DNA from: Chrysomallon squamiferum
Lineage: Eukaryota; Mollusca; Gastropoda; Neomphalida; Peltospiridae
Assembly (NCBI GenBank): GCA_012295275.1
Contig: CM022675.1
Span: 5,665,589-5,729,588, forward strand
DNA length: 64,000 nucleotides
Reading direction: 5' to 3'
How positions within the stretch are numbered: position 1 is the first letter of the stretch; the number at the start of each line of letters is the position of its first letter. A program made the translations under genes and the position numbers. This document shows, piece by piece, positions 52,647-64,000 of this stretch. The notes beneath the pieces were generated by a model. That model saw nothing but the letters and a program-made list of their open reading frames with translations, was not told the origin of the DNA and ran no database searches.

Positions 52647-53677
52647 CAGGGTTTGTACACCTTGGACTGTCAAAATTTACCTAATTTTTCCAAAACTTTC
52701 CATAGCAAACAATTCCAAGTTTCCAAGAACATTTTCAAGTAAACTAAATCACAGCAAAGTGGTTTTTGCAGTTTTCAGATATGTTTGTCAGAGATAAAAC
52801 TTTTGCCTTAACTAAGCTGCATGGTATTCATTTAGAATTACTAGTAATAATAATAAAAAAATTAATATAATGTATTTTGGCGTCTTAAAATGCAGTTTTA
52901 TTCCTGGTGATATGTAAGGCACACTGACAGAATTATGAATACAAAAGTACTGCTTCAGAAAAAGTGATCATGTTCTTCTCTTCTTATTCAATTAAATTGC
53001 CCAAAATCATATCGGAGGGGATGGTTTATTTAACTGTGCGCTTTATATACGGCATTTATTTTCAATTTCCAATAATGTATCCAGCAGCTTATGTACGTAG
53101 GATGTGTTATTGCATTTAGAAACTTGAACTGGTTGGAACTGCTGATTGTCCTTGCATCAAATCATTAATTATGTGGCACGTCACCGTGTGCATGTTGATA
53201 CCAAAAGTATTGTAATCAACTACATTGACCATTTACCTCTATAACAACACATCTACTCTGCCTGTGCAATAGAAATTTGGAACAAATATCACCTATTGTT
53301 AATAATTAAACAGATTTTAAAAACTGGAATGACGAAAACAAAATACAGTTCTTTTTAACTATACCCACCTCCAGCATAATAGGGGCATCTTAGTTATGTG
53401 TAGTGGTTTTACAGACTGCTTTGTTTACGCATACATTGTTTTTTCACATGATTACTGAATATGGGAAAAATTAATTGTACCAGTACTCTTTGTTTTGAAT
53501 ATTGGCGAAAGTAGCAAGTTTTCCCTACATTTTAATTACGATAAAGACAGAATCTTCAATAACTTTTCCATAGCCAAGATAATAAAAACTGATTTTCCAA
53601 AACTTTTAAGGTCCTGGAATACACTGTGACGAATTTCCAAACTTTCCTCAGACTTTCCAAAATGCGTACAAACCCTG
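52647..53677. mobile_element. Candidate non-autonomous hAT-like transposon, 1031 bp
   Basis: The element begins cagggtttgtac at 52647 and ends gtacaaaccctg at 53677, a perfect 12-bp terminal inverted repeat with the CAG start usual for hAT elements. Both subterminal regions are dense in tttccaaaac-type motifs. No transposase frame is inside. Flanking 8-mers (ctttagtg, tttgttac) do not match well, so a target-site duplication is not confirmed. The equivalent place in the A locus (23390) lacks it. Confidence 0.65.
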
Positions 53678-54856
53678 TTTGTTACAACAATCTTCCCTTT
53701 TCCATTTCGGATATTGCCGACATGCTGGTATCGTCAGAAAGAGGTAAATTCCTTCTGTATGATTCTTAGAAGTTACAATGATATTAACAGTGATGTTCTG
53801 ATCAACCAATATAAACGATTTCAAAATATGAACAAAATGTCTGGTTGATAAGTTATAAGTCATCTAGCATGTTGACTGCTGTATGAGACTATGTGCCAAG
53901 CATTCTGGCATCTTAAAGATAGCATCAAATTCCAGAAAACATATCCATAAATAAAACATTTAATAAGTAGTTTTGTATTTCACTTTCATTTGCTAAATTA
54001 TTTATAACTGTTTACAGTCAAAGAATAAGAAACTAAATTATTTATTTATTTATTTATTTGTTGTTTAATTAATTTATTTATTTATTCTTTGTTCTTGTTG
54101 TCATTTTAAAGAAATGTCTCTTAGAAAGCAGGTAAAGTATAGCTCAAATGAATTTGCTTTCTGACCCTCTCCTACAAACAATTATTAGTAATTAACTGAA
54201 CAAAACAAAGATAACAATTGTAATATTCTCTTGTCTTCCATTTGAGATATTCCCATCGTACTACTGCTTAAAGTCCTGATTTATAAGAACTTGTTTCATA
54301 ACCTACATGGGACAAAGTGAATAGTCTGTTATCCGATTCTGATGAAAGTATTCATAAAGATAGAATTTTAATTCATGATGATTCAGATAATCATAATGAG
54401 ACTGATGAGATCAGTGATGATGATGACGTCGTTCTTGTATTGCCAGCCTGATTTTCAGGATTCAAATGCTTTGATATAAAACTTTTCCATTCATACTGTA
54501 CAAAGACTTCTGTTTCAAATGTTTACAAAGCTATAACAGAACAGTCAGGTATGTTGTATTATGATTTTGTTTTGTTTTTTTAATTTAAATTTTGAAAAGG
54601 ACCGACTGTCAGACTAAATGAAAATTAAGAAGAAAATCAATAGTAAGAAATAACTAAAATAAGTGTTCAGAAAATACAGGTACAAACTGTTTTCTATATT
54701 TATTTAGATCAGGCTGTAAAGTTAGTGATCTGATACATGTAATAACGCTGTAAGAATTTTCTCCATCATTAATGAGATTTTTTTTACGTATAAAATGTCA
54801 ACAGTCAAATTATATTTTTATCCATCATATAGTAAATATTTTTCTTGTAATAAAAT
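53678..54856. other. 3' flank of copy B
   Basis: Contains (TTTA)n at about 54040-54095 and the Asp/Ser-rich frame at 54325-54450. A tttatt at about 54698-54704 is AATAAA on the minus strand, about 155 bp past the stop of copy B, and is a plausible poly(A) signal. Confidence 0.5.
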
Positions 54857-57800
54857 CTACTTCATACCCGTTAATTTATGTGTTGCACCGTGTTTCAATA
54901 GAAAGGAAACAATTTTTCTACAATATCTAGCTTTAGCTATCTTTAGAGGAGTTTTACCCCAAGCATTAACAACATTTACATCAGCACCTTGCTCAACAAG
55001 TGCTGTCACAATTTCTATGTCTTTACGTTTAGCTGCTATGTGTAAAATGGAATTGTCATCTTTGTCTTTTGAATTAGGATCTGCTCCATTTTCCAGTAAA
55101 CACAAAACTACTTTTTTCTGTTTGCAGTTCACAGCTGTAAGAAGAGGAGTTTCACCTTTATTGTTTTTAATATTTACATCAACACCTTTTTCAATCAGTG
55201 CTGACACAAGATCAATATGTCCATGTTTTGCAGCTAGGTGTAAAACAGAATTGTTATCTTTGTCTTTTGAATTAGGATCTGCTCCATTTTCCAGGAAACA
55301 CAAAACTACTTTTTTCTGTTTGCAGTTCACACCTGTAAGAAGAGGAGTTTCACCTTCATTGTTTTTAATATTTACATCAACACCTTTTTCAATCAGTGCT
55401 GTCACAAGATCAATATGTCCATGTTTTGCAGCTATGTGTAAAACAGAATTGTTATCTTTGTCTGTTAGAGTAGGATCAGCACCATGTTTCAGAAAATACA
55501 AAGCTATTTTGTTCTGTTCGTAATTCACTGCTATAAGAAGAGGAATTTCACTTTCATTGTTTTTAATATTTACATCAACACCTTTTTCAATCAGTGCTAT
55601 CACAATGTCTATATGTCCATGTTTTGATGCCATGTGTAAAACAGAATTGTTATCTTTGTCTGTTAGATTAGGATCAGCTCCATTTTCCAGTAAATACAAA
55701 ACTACTTCATTCTGTTCGTAGTTCACAGCTGTAAGAAGAGGAGTATGACTTTGTATGTTTTTTATATTTACATCAGCACCTTTCTCAATCAGTGCGGTCA
55801 CAATTTCTATATTTCCTAGTTTAGAAGCTATGTGTAAAACAGAATTGTTATCACTATCTGTTACATCAGGACCAGCTCCATGTTCCAGCAAATACAAAAC
55901 TACTTTGCAATGTCCATCACGAAGAAAATTATAAGAGAGATATTTATAATCATTCAAACTTGTAAGGAGGGCAGTTTCACCAGAACTGTTTTTAAGATTT
56001 ATATCAGCACCTTTTTCAATCAGTGCTCTCACAATTTCTACATTTCCATGTTTACCTGCTAGATGCAAAACAGAATTATTATAATTGTCTGTTAAATTAG
56101 GACCAGCTCCATGTTCCAATAAATACAAAAATACTTTCTCCTGTTGGTAGTTGACAGCGTTAAGAAGAGGAGTTTTACCTTCATTGTTTCTAATATTTAT
56201 ATCGGCACCGTTCTCAATCAGTGCTGTCACAATCTCCATATTTCCATGTTTGGCTGCTATATGTAAAACAGAATTGTTATCACCATCTGTTAAATTAGGA
56301 TCAGCTCCATGTTCCAACAAATACAAAACTACTGTGCAATGTTGATCATTGAAATATGAAATATACAGACGTTCGTAACAGTGTATAGCTGTAAAAAGAG
56401 CAGTTTCATCTCTACTGTTTTTAATATTTATATCCAGACCTTTTTCGATCAGTGCTGTCACAATTTCTATATTTCCATGCTCAGCTGCTGAGTGTAAACA
56501 AGAATTGTAACATCTGCCTGTTAAATTAAGATCAGCTCCATTTTCCAGCAAATGCAAAACAACTTTCCGCCGTTCATCACTCAGAAATGGATTACATTCA
56601 TCACATCTTAGAGCATTAAAGAGAGGAGTTTTACCTTGTTTGTTTACAGTATTTATTTTACCACCTTTCTCAATCAGTGCTCTCACAATTTCTATATTTC
56701 CATTTTTAGATGCTATGTGCAAAACAGAATTGTTACCTCTGTCTGTTAAATTAGGATCAGCTCCATGTTCAAGTAAATACAAAACTACTTTCTTATGTTC
56801 GTTGGTCACAGCAGTAAGAAGAGCAGTTTCACCTCTACTGTTTTTAGTATTTATATCAACATATTTTTCTGTCAGTGCTGTAACAATTTCTAAATATCCA
56901 TATTTAGCTGCAACGTGTAAAATGGAATTGTTGTAACGGTCTCTTACATTAGGATCTGCTCCACGTTCCAGTAAAAACAAAACTACTTTCCAAAATTTAT
57001 CATTAAAATATCCAGAATATTCACGTCTATCATAATTCATAGCTGTAAAAAGAGGAGTTTTACCTCTGCTGTTTTTAATATTTACTTTAACACCTTTTTC
57101 TATCAGTGCTGTAACAATTTCTATATTCCCATATTTAGCTGCAATGTGTAAAACACTGTCTGTTAAATTAGGATCAGCTCCATGTTGCAACAAATACGAA
57201 ACTACATTGCAATGCTCATCTTTTAAGTATTGATCTACAGCTGTAAGAAGAGGAGTTTCACCTCTAGTGTTTATCATATTTACATCAGCACCTTTTTCAA
57301 TCAGTGCTCTTACAATGTTTGTATTTTGATATTTAGCTGCTAAGTGTAATACAGAATTGTTATCTCTGTCTGTTAATTTAGGATCTGCTCCATGTTCCAG
57401 TAAATACAAAACTACTTCGCACTGTCGAATAACAAATTGAGAATATACATTTTCTAGAGCGGCAAAAAGAGCAGTTTCACCTCTACTGCTTTTAGTATTC
57501 ACATCAACACCTTTGTTGATCAGTACTGTCACAATTTCTATATTTCCCTTCATAGAGGCCAGATGTAAAACAGAACTATTTTTACTGTCTGTTAAATTAG
57601 GATCAGCTCCATGTTCCAATAAACACAAAACTACTTCATTCTGTTGGTAGTTCATAGCCATAAAAAGAGGAGTTACACCTTTATTGTTTTTAATATTTAC
57701 ATCAGCGCCTTTTTCAATCAGTGTTGTCACAATTTCTTGTCTTCCATACTTAGCTGCAATGAGTAAAAGAGAATTGTTATCTCTGTCTGTTATATTAGGA

Positions 57801-60800
57801 TCAGCTCCATGTTCCAGTAAATACAAAACTATTTTCCATTGTTCACCAAAATCTCTTAAATGATAGTTAATATTCTCAGTTTCTACATCACTTCCAGTGA
57901 GAACTGTAAAGAGAGCAGTTTTACTATCATTGTTAATACTGTTCACTTTAACACCCTTTTCAACCAGTGCTGTCACAATATCCATATTTCTAAGTTCAGC
58001 TGCTAGGTGTAAAGGTGAATTCTTATTTTTATCTGTAATGTTAGTATCAGCTCCATTTTCCAGTAAGAATAAAGCTAATTCAATTGTATGTTTCCTCGGA
58101 TTGCAAGCTGCATGAAGTGGAGTTTTCCCATCACTGTTCACTGCATTAATATCAGCATTTCCATTTACCAGTGATTTCAACATATCTAACTCACCACGCA
58201 GAACTGAAATATGTAGTGGTAAGTCAGAAGGCAACAGGTCAGGTGTAAGGCTATATGAACGGTTTTCATCATGAGTTTCAAACCACTGAATCAAGTTGTT
58301 GTTAACAGCTACATTAGCATTAGGATCGGCTCCTTTATCTAGTAAACACTGTACAACATCTGCGGTGTTAAACATCACTGCTACTTTCAGTACTTGACTT
58401 TTCTTCCAGTTGTTCTCATGTGTATCACTACGTCTCTGGTCAATGAGAAAATCCACTGTGTCAGCAGAACCCCACATTGCTGCTACTAAAAGAACTTTAT
58501 CTCTGTTCTCATCATTTAGACAATCAGGTTTTAGTTTTACTATTTCTTTTATAACACTTGAGTTTACCTGACCAGCAGCAACAATAGCAATGTCTTTAAT
58601 TTCATTTATTACATCAATTGTGACAAGTTTCTTAAAAAGATGGCTGACATCAACAACTTTATCAGTCAGTGATATCACTGAATGGCTGTAACTTGACCAG
58701 CATCTTACCTGACGATGGTACCTAACCAATAAAAGTTTCACAGCTTCTTCCTTGATTTTACTGTTGTTGTCCTCATTATTAATAATGTCAGCCAACAAAC
58801 AGGCAATATTCATGTTAGATGAATAAATAGAAAGATACAACCACTGGGAATACGTATAGGATGTTACCGGTTTTTCATACTGTAACAGTTCTTTGAATAT
58901 AATAGCATTGTCTGTTTTTGAACATACAGCAACACTGAAAGTACTATTTGTTGGAGTAATACCTGACTGCAACAAAATTTTCACAGTATCTTCATCACCA
59001 AACAAACAAGAAATATCGAAAAAGTTTTTCTTATATGTGAATTTCATTTTACTCACATTTGATGCAAAAAACCTAGACAACGTGGTCAGTCCATTCACAG
59101 CAGACACGCTTGCAACATTTGATGAATTTATCCATTTTTCCGTAACTTTCAGATACCAACTCTGGTTTCTATGAAACTTTCGATCACTGTCATGAAAATA
59201 TAAAATTTCTTCATAAATGTTGAAAAAATCTTTATGTACCCTACATCCATAAGTATGTGTTGTCTCATTCAGTTTCTTTCTCACTATTTTAGACAATTTA
59301 CCATCAAAGTGCTTTTCCTCTATCATATAATTCACAAACTCTTCATCTTTCAGTGATGGATGCGAAATCATTTCTCTGGCACTGCTTGATGCCAGCAAGC
59401 CAGTAAATCTGCGAGCAAGAACTTCAAAGCAGTCAGGTTTCACAGTCATTGTAATGTGACTTCTGTTAGACACTCCAGGCGTCACAACATATTCTAACAA
59501 CAGGGAGACAGGACACACTTTTAGCAACTCTGCTGCTTTCTTTGGAAACTCTGATGAAAACATCAGAAACAAACAGTCAAACACTGACTGATGAATAAAT
59601 GTGTATCTATTGTTGTAACAATTCAAATAGGTGCCACACATTACATCAGCTGCTCTCTTTATATGTACAAGATTAGTGTGTTTTAAACTCAAACAGGCAC
59701 CCTCCAGCACTCTTACTAATTCCATTATGTCAGTGTCATTTTCAAATGGGTTCAACAAATCAATACTGAGACTGCCTTGCTGAAACATGATCAGCAATAG
59801 GACCAGATAATTGATCTGTGATGATTGATCATTTTTCATATTTCCCAATTGTTCTCTGAGATATTCTACAGGTTTCTTAAAAAAGTCAACTCCTCTTTTT
59901 TGTGCATCAATCGAACTGACATAATAAACACACACCTGAGGAAATCCTAACTCTGTACATGCTCTGTAAATGACCTCCTGTTTGTCATCTTCCTCCATTG
60001 AAACATCTTTTTGTTTGAGATATTTGTTTAGAATTTCTTCCTTTTCATTGTAACTGAGACAAAATTCATAACTCTGTAGATCAAGGAGATGATTCTCATT
60101 AAACAGATCAAATTCCTTCAAACTGGTTTTACTTTCTGCAAATATTTGATTGCGTAAGGTAATAATACATTTCACAGAACCATCCTGAACAAGACTCCAT
60201 ACCGATGGAAATTTTGGTTGCCATGACAGCCTAAAATCTGAAATGAGATTAGTTTTACCAAATATGTCATCGATGAGAATAATACATTTTTTATCTTTAG
60301 ATACAGGGATATCATTGAATTCAGTGTGGTGAGTCAGCAAGTAAGATTCTCTTTTCTCTTCTTTTTCTATCTGTCTCATCATGCTCAAAGCTAGAGTTGT
60401 CTTTCCTGAACCTGGACAGCCTATTACAATCACGACACCAGTCTTCTTCAAAAGTTCTACACCTATTTCTTCTGCTGTTGTTTCAACATAGAGATTCCAG
60501 TCAACTGAGTTTATCCTTGATGTGGTAGACACTGTATCAGAACAAGTTAAAACATATTAAAATCTACTATAAACTCTTTTATAATTGGTTGTACTATATA
60601 AACATTAACTTTATTATTTCTTAGTACGAATTCATTTATAATATTTGTTCATCAATGTTAAAATTAAAAGCAACTAGATGATTATCTTGTTATTAATAGA
60701 CATTTTTCAAAACAATGTAAGGACAAAAAAAATCACCTTTCATATTTGATGCTCTTCCATCATCCTTTACTGAAATAATAAAAAAATAAAAACAATAATT

Positions 60801-61998
60801 TTCTATTGTTTACAAGTCAACAAGAATTATTAACAGGAACCTGTACAATTACACTTCAGCTACTGTTGCTGTTTCTTGAAAATATTATTAATTTATTTAT
60901 TGTTCTAATTGATTTTGTCATTGTTGTTGTTGTTGTTTTATATATACGTTGCATAGTATTTCAGTATTTATTGATGATCTTTTAAAATTGGTGAAACATG
61001 CACACTATTTAGAAATAGGTGTGCATGTGTTTGTGTGTGTGTGTTGTGTGTGTATGTGTTATTCTTATCACAGAGTGTGGTAGAAAAGTAGTAATGATTA
61101 TCTATCAATCTTGCAAAAAAAAAATAAACTTTCAGTTTTTGACTTACTAGTGTTCACAATTTGATTTCCTATCACAACATTTTTGTTATGAGAGAGGGCA
61201 TGGTAATTGTGAACTGAGCTGATATTTACATTTGGTTCTGTCACTGTCTGTGTTCTTGTGTGATCTGTAAAATGGTAAATGAACTGACTTAAATGCACTG
61301 CTTAAAAACAATTTCTAAAAATGTTTTTTTTTTTTTTATCTATATATAGAACAGTACAGCATACAATATTAATTAAATGTATTATTTTTAAATATAACTA
61401 TATAAAAAAAAATCTGTTTAATATTATTTGTTAACTGATTATTTTTGTAAGTACTAAGAAGTAAGTATTACTTCACAGTATTAAAATAAACAAAAGTAAA
61501 TTCAAGAATAATTACAACAGTCATGACTGCAATCTAATAGTAACTAGTGTGTGTTTTGCTTTACAGTTTTCATGAGTCAAACCAACAGGACATATAAGTT
61601 TTTGAATTATAAATGTTTTAGCAATATAAATCAGAAAAGTGTGTGTGTTCAGTAATGTTATAACCATAAAATTGTCAGCACACACTTTAAAGTGAAAGTA
61701 AAAACAACAGAAATAAACAATAACTGCTTGAGATTAAACAATATACTGAAAAACTGCACTGTTACATTTATAAAAATTAATTTTGTTTGTTTTGACCTGC
61801 CCATCAAATTATTAAACTACATTGTAGAAATCTACTGTGCTATTAATTACCTTTACAAGATGTGATTGTTGACACTTGTGGCTGTGCAGTATTCATGTCT
61901 GAAGTAGTTGCTGCTGTGGTGTTGTCCTCTTTTTCATCATCTGAGTCAGAAGTAGATGCAGCTGTGGTGTCGTCTGAATCCTTTTTTTCATCATCCAT
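54857..61998 (-). CDS. nSTAND3-like NTPase / ankyrin-array protein, copy B (intact)
   Basis: Four exons on the minus strand, 61851-61998, 61148-61264, 60737-60769 and 54857-60531, join in frame with phase-1 GT-AG introns to give 1990 residues. Residues 1-49 are acidic and Ser/Thr-rich (MDDEKKDSDDTT). Residues 77-87 are KNVVIGNQIVN. The NTPase has a P-loop GCPGSGKTT at 137-145, Walker B IILIDDIFGKT at about 183-193, and CIITLRNQIF as a sensor-1-like strand. The D-D-x-F-G-K pattern is that of nSTAND3 (novel STAND NTPase 3). A helical region with FIHQSVFDCLF follows. Ankyrin-like repeats run from about 600 to 1990; the last 16 modules each hold two repeats. Exon 4 would open at GTG if read alone; the codon is split by the intron, so the real start is the exon 1 ATG. 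Expected role: cytoplasmic sensor/switch, possibly innate immune. The ligand is unknown. Confidence 0.88.
55070..55467 (-). repeat. Near-identical 198-bp double-ankyrin module pair
   Basis: Two adjacent 198-bp units coding HLAAKHGHIDLV / LLENGADPNSKDKD are almost identical at DNA level, including silent sites. This is the youngest duplication in the array. Confidence 0.85.
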
Positions 61999-62053
61999 AT
62001 TGGCTGAAGTGTAAAATATCAGTTTAGATACTGATAGATTGTTGATATTACAT

Positions 62054-62054
<1 letters not shown>

Positions 62055-62140
<86 letters not shown>
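62055..62140 (+). repeat. (CT)n microsatellite immediately upstream of copy B exon 1
   Basis: About 43 CT units; (GA)n on the coding strand, ending about 57 bp before the start codon. Confidence 0.95.
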
Positions 62141-62142
<2 letters not shown>

Positions 62143-63850
62143 AATATAATAAAGAAATAAAGAAAAACAAATAAGATAATAAGAATAAAAAACAAAAAGT
62201 TACAGATTTTAAAACATATTCAAATTTTTATATTAAGACATTGGATTCTGTTAAACACAAACACACACACACACTCACATAGGTGTACCTATGTGTTTGT
62301 CACGAGGCTCACATCTTTAAACACCTGATATGGGTTTTTTATGTCTCAATCTAGGGTAACAAGGTGCTTTAATGGCCACCTAACAAGGAATATAAATGCT
62401 AAATTGACAACAATCTATATAAATCAATAAGTCCATTTATCAACTAGAGAAATAAACACAACACCAGTTAAGGTTCACATTAATTATTTAATTACGATAT
62501 ACAGGTGATTTGATAATAATACATTATAAAATCATAAAACATATGTTTAAGTAATTTTCATTAATGATACGAGAAAGGTAATATGGGGAAACAAAACAAA
62601 ATAAGAATCTGCACAAGGTAACAAGGTGCTTCAATGGCCACCTAACAAGGACTATAATTCTCGTCTTCACCATTTCCTTTGCCCTCGCTTAATTTGCTTA
62701 CTTCAGTTATCAAATGCCAGGCTTTTTTATAACAACGCCACAGAATTGAAACATTAGCAGAAACAACAAACGGAACGGATGTCATTGTAGTTGCAATTAA
62801 AGTTATGCAATTTCAATTCCATTGCTTAAAAATAAAAGCAGCAGATCTCTGATTGAAGTAACAAATTTGGTTACTCAATCTGAAATCCATGACATTGTTT
62901 TCTACTGGTTCATATAGCGTCCCTGACTACTGATTTGATAGAAATTAGGCTCTGAAACCTCCAGCTGCTGGAATGCTTAAACTATTCTTTCCTTTGGTAA
63001 ATACAAAACAATGGATATTGATTAAACAGAATGGAATATGCCTGCCTCCAACTTCTCTGTTTTTATGGTATCTTTCCATAGTATGCACTTGCCAACAGAT
63101 ATGAAAGAACTTTTGTAGTTAAATCACAAAGTTCACCAATTGATGCTTACAAATCAGTGTATTGTGTAATTCTATTTCTGTGCATTAATTTAGCCGCATA
63201 GCACATGCTCAGTAGCCTTGATTACACAAGCATCATGAGTAGCAGCATATTTCAGAGGATTGGATTGCATCTTTTTATTACATCATCGCTTTGTATTACA
63301 TCTATTTTGTTTAGGGACAAGACACATGAACTGCTGACCACAAAAGTGCAAAACCAAAGCATGACATCAAGTCCAAACAAATGGGTTGTGGATGTTGGTG
63401 ACGAATGGCGGGCAAACTCGTCGTAAGCCATAAGTGATGGCAGGCCCACCATCTCTTACAGTTAATAGTGAGACCTCTGCCTTTATGAATCTTTACTAAT
63501 TAAGTTACACTGCCAGTTTTCATTGCACTAATCTTAGCTTTCCTTATTTATTATGTTATTTCCATTAAAAAGAGCTAAGTAGTAGTTTTGGTAAATTAGA
63601 AGTAGAATACTTCAATGATTTACATGTAAACAATGCACTTTAGTTGCTATGACCAGGCCGATAAGAGCATGCTGATTGGTCAGACAGCATACAAGTCTGC
63701 ACCCTTCAGGTTTAGCCTACAACTGTTTCTTCTGCTCTGGGGCATAGATTATTATTCTGTTTGCAGAACTTTAGGATCACACACTAAACAAAACAACAAA
63801 ACAGTATATTTTGTGAGTCTAAGTACCTATAATATTGCACCAAGAAAAAT
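62141..63850. repeat. B-locus upstream flank, homologous to 32740-33420 and 35150-36000
   Basis: Shares caaggtgctttaatggccacctaacaagga (twice, 62360 and 62620), the 62650-62890 stretch and the 62890-63110 stretch with the A locus. From about 63180 to 63490 it differs: about 300 bp including atggtgggcctgccatcact (minus strand) with no A counterpart. No gene is supported; the short frames at 63205-63452 lie in this insert. Confidence 0.75.
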
Positions 63851-64000
63851 TTAATGACTATTTCTTCTTCATTTTTTAATAGTATGTTATATACTATGGT
63901 GTGTCTTCTTTGGCAAAAAGAAGCTACATATTTGAAAGTAGCACGAGTTGAAAAGCTCTATCAGAGAAAATTTCAACAATTATCTGATGATACATACCTT
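63800..64000 (+). repeat. Start of a second tandem-unit array
   Basis: tttgtgagtctaagtacctataatattgcac matches 36240-36275 at the head of the 36-43 kb array, so the duplicated locus appears to continue past the window end. Confidence 0.6.

Noticed and set aside
54795-55523. 242-codon plus-strand frame rich in Ser/Phe/Cys
   Set aside because: It is the antisense shadow of the copy B ankyrin repeats. Other plus-strand frames between 25416 and 29739 and between 55880 and 59174 are shadows too.
60530-60532. GTG as a start codon for the 1891-codon frame of copy B
   Set aside because: The codon is split by an intron (atacag/TG). Three upstream exons join in phase to a real ATG at 61998, as they do in copy A.

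Overview
The window is eukaryotic and AT-rich, with GT-AG introns, many long dinucleotide, trinucleotide and (TTTA)n microsatellites, and large segmental duplications. The gene content (an SRCR plus ZP membrane protein and STAND NTPase-ankyrin proteins with an nSTAND3-like domain) fits a lophotrochozoan invertebrate, most likely a mollusc. This taxonomic call is inference.

Layout. (1) 1-4198, + strand: the 3' half of a gene for a type I membrane protein with SRCR domains and a shortened ZP-C region. One intron holds a minisatellite built from copies of its own 5' splice site. (2) 4.2-14.4 kb: no intact gene; microsatellites, a long hairpin, old repeats and a broken hAT-like transposase. (3) 14.43-17.55 kb and 43.62-46.67 kb: two inverted copies of a 3.1 kb module carrying a decaying spliced gene of unknown function. 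(4) 19.1-23.4 kb and 48.05-52.2 kb: direct copies of a repeat-rich block. (5) 24.8-32.65 kb and 54.86-62.0 kb, - strand: two paralogous four-exon genes. Each encodes an acidic N-terminus, a short exon with a possible RHIM/PP-like amyloid motif, an nSTAND3-like NTPase, and about 35-40 ankyrin repeats arranged as 66-residue double-repeat modules. (6) 36.15-42.76 kb: a tandem array of 1.15-1.3 kb units. (7) 46.9-47.8 kb, + strand: a frameshifted ankyrin pseudogene related to the two large genes.

The pieces from about 14.4 to 36 kb and from about 43.6 to 64 kb are two diverged copies of one locus, so the window looks like a tandemly duplicated STAND-ankyrin immune-receptor-type cluster. Copy B (54857-61998) is open from a start ATG to a stop, 1990 codons over four exons. 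Copy A (24837-32651) matches it exon for exon but has one in-frame TAG at codon 359, a shortened C-terminus, and three candidate first exons. The second and third exons are both multiples of three and bounded by phase-1 introns, so the amyloid-like exon could be optional. By family analogy these proteins would be cytoplasmic sensors: ankyrin array as recognition or autoinhibitory surface, NTPase as switch, N-terminus as effector. No role is shown by sequence alone.

Many open frames in this window begin at GTG, CTG or TTG. Starts given here were chosen from splice sites or true ATGs. No tRNA, rRNA or CRISPR array was recognised.
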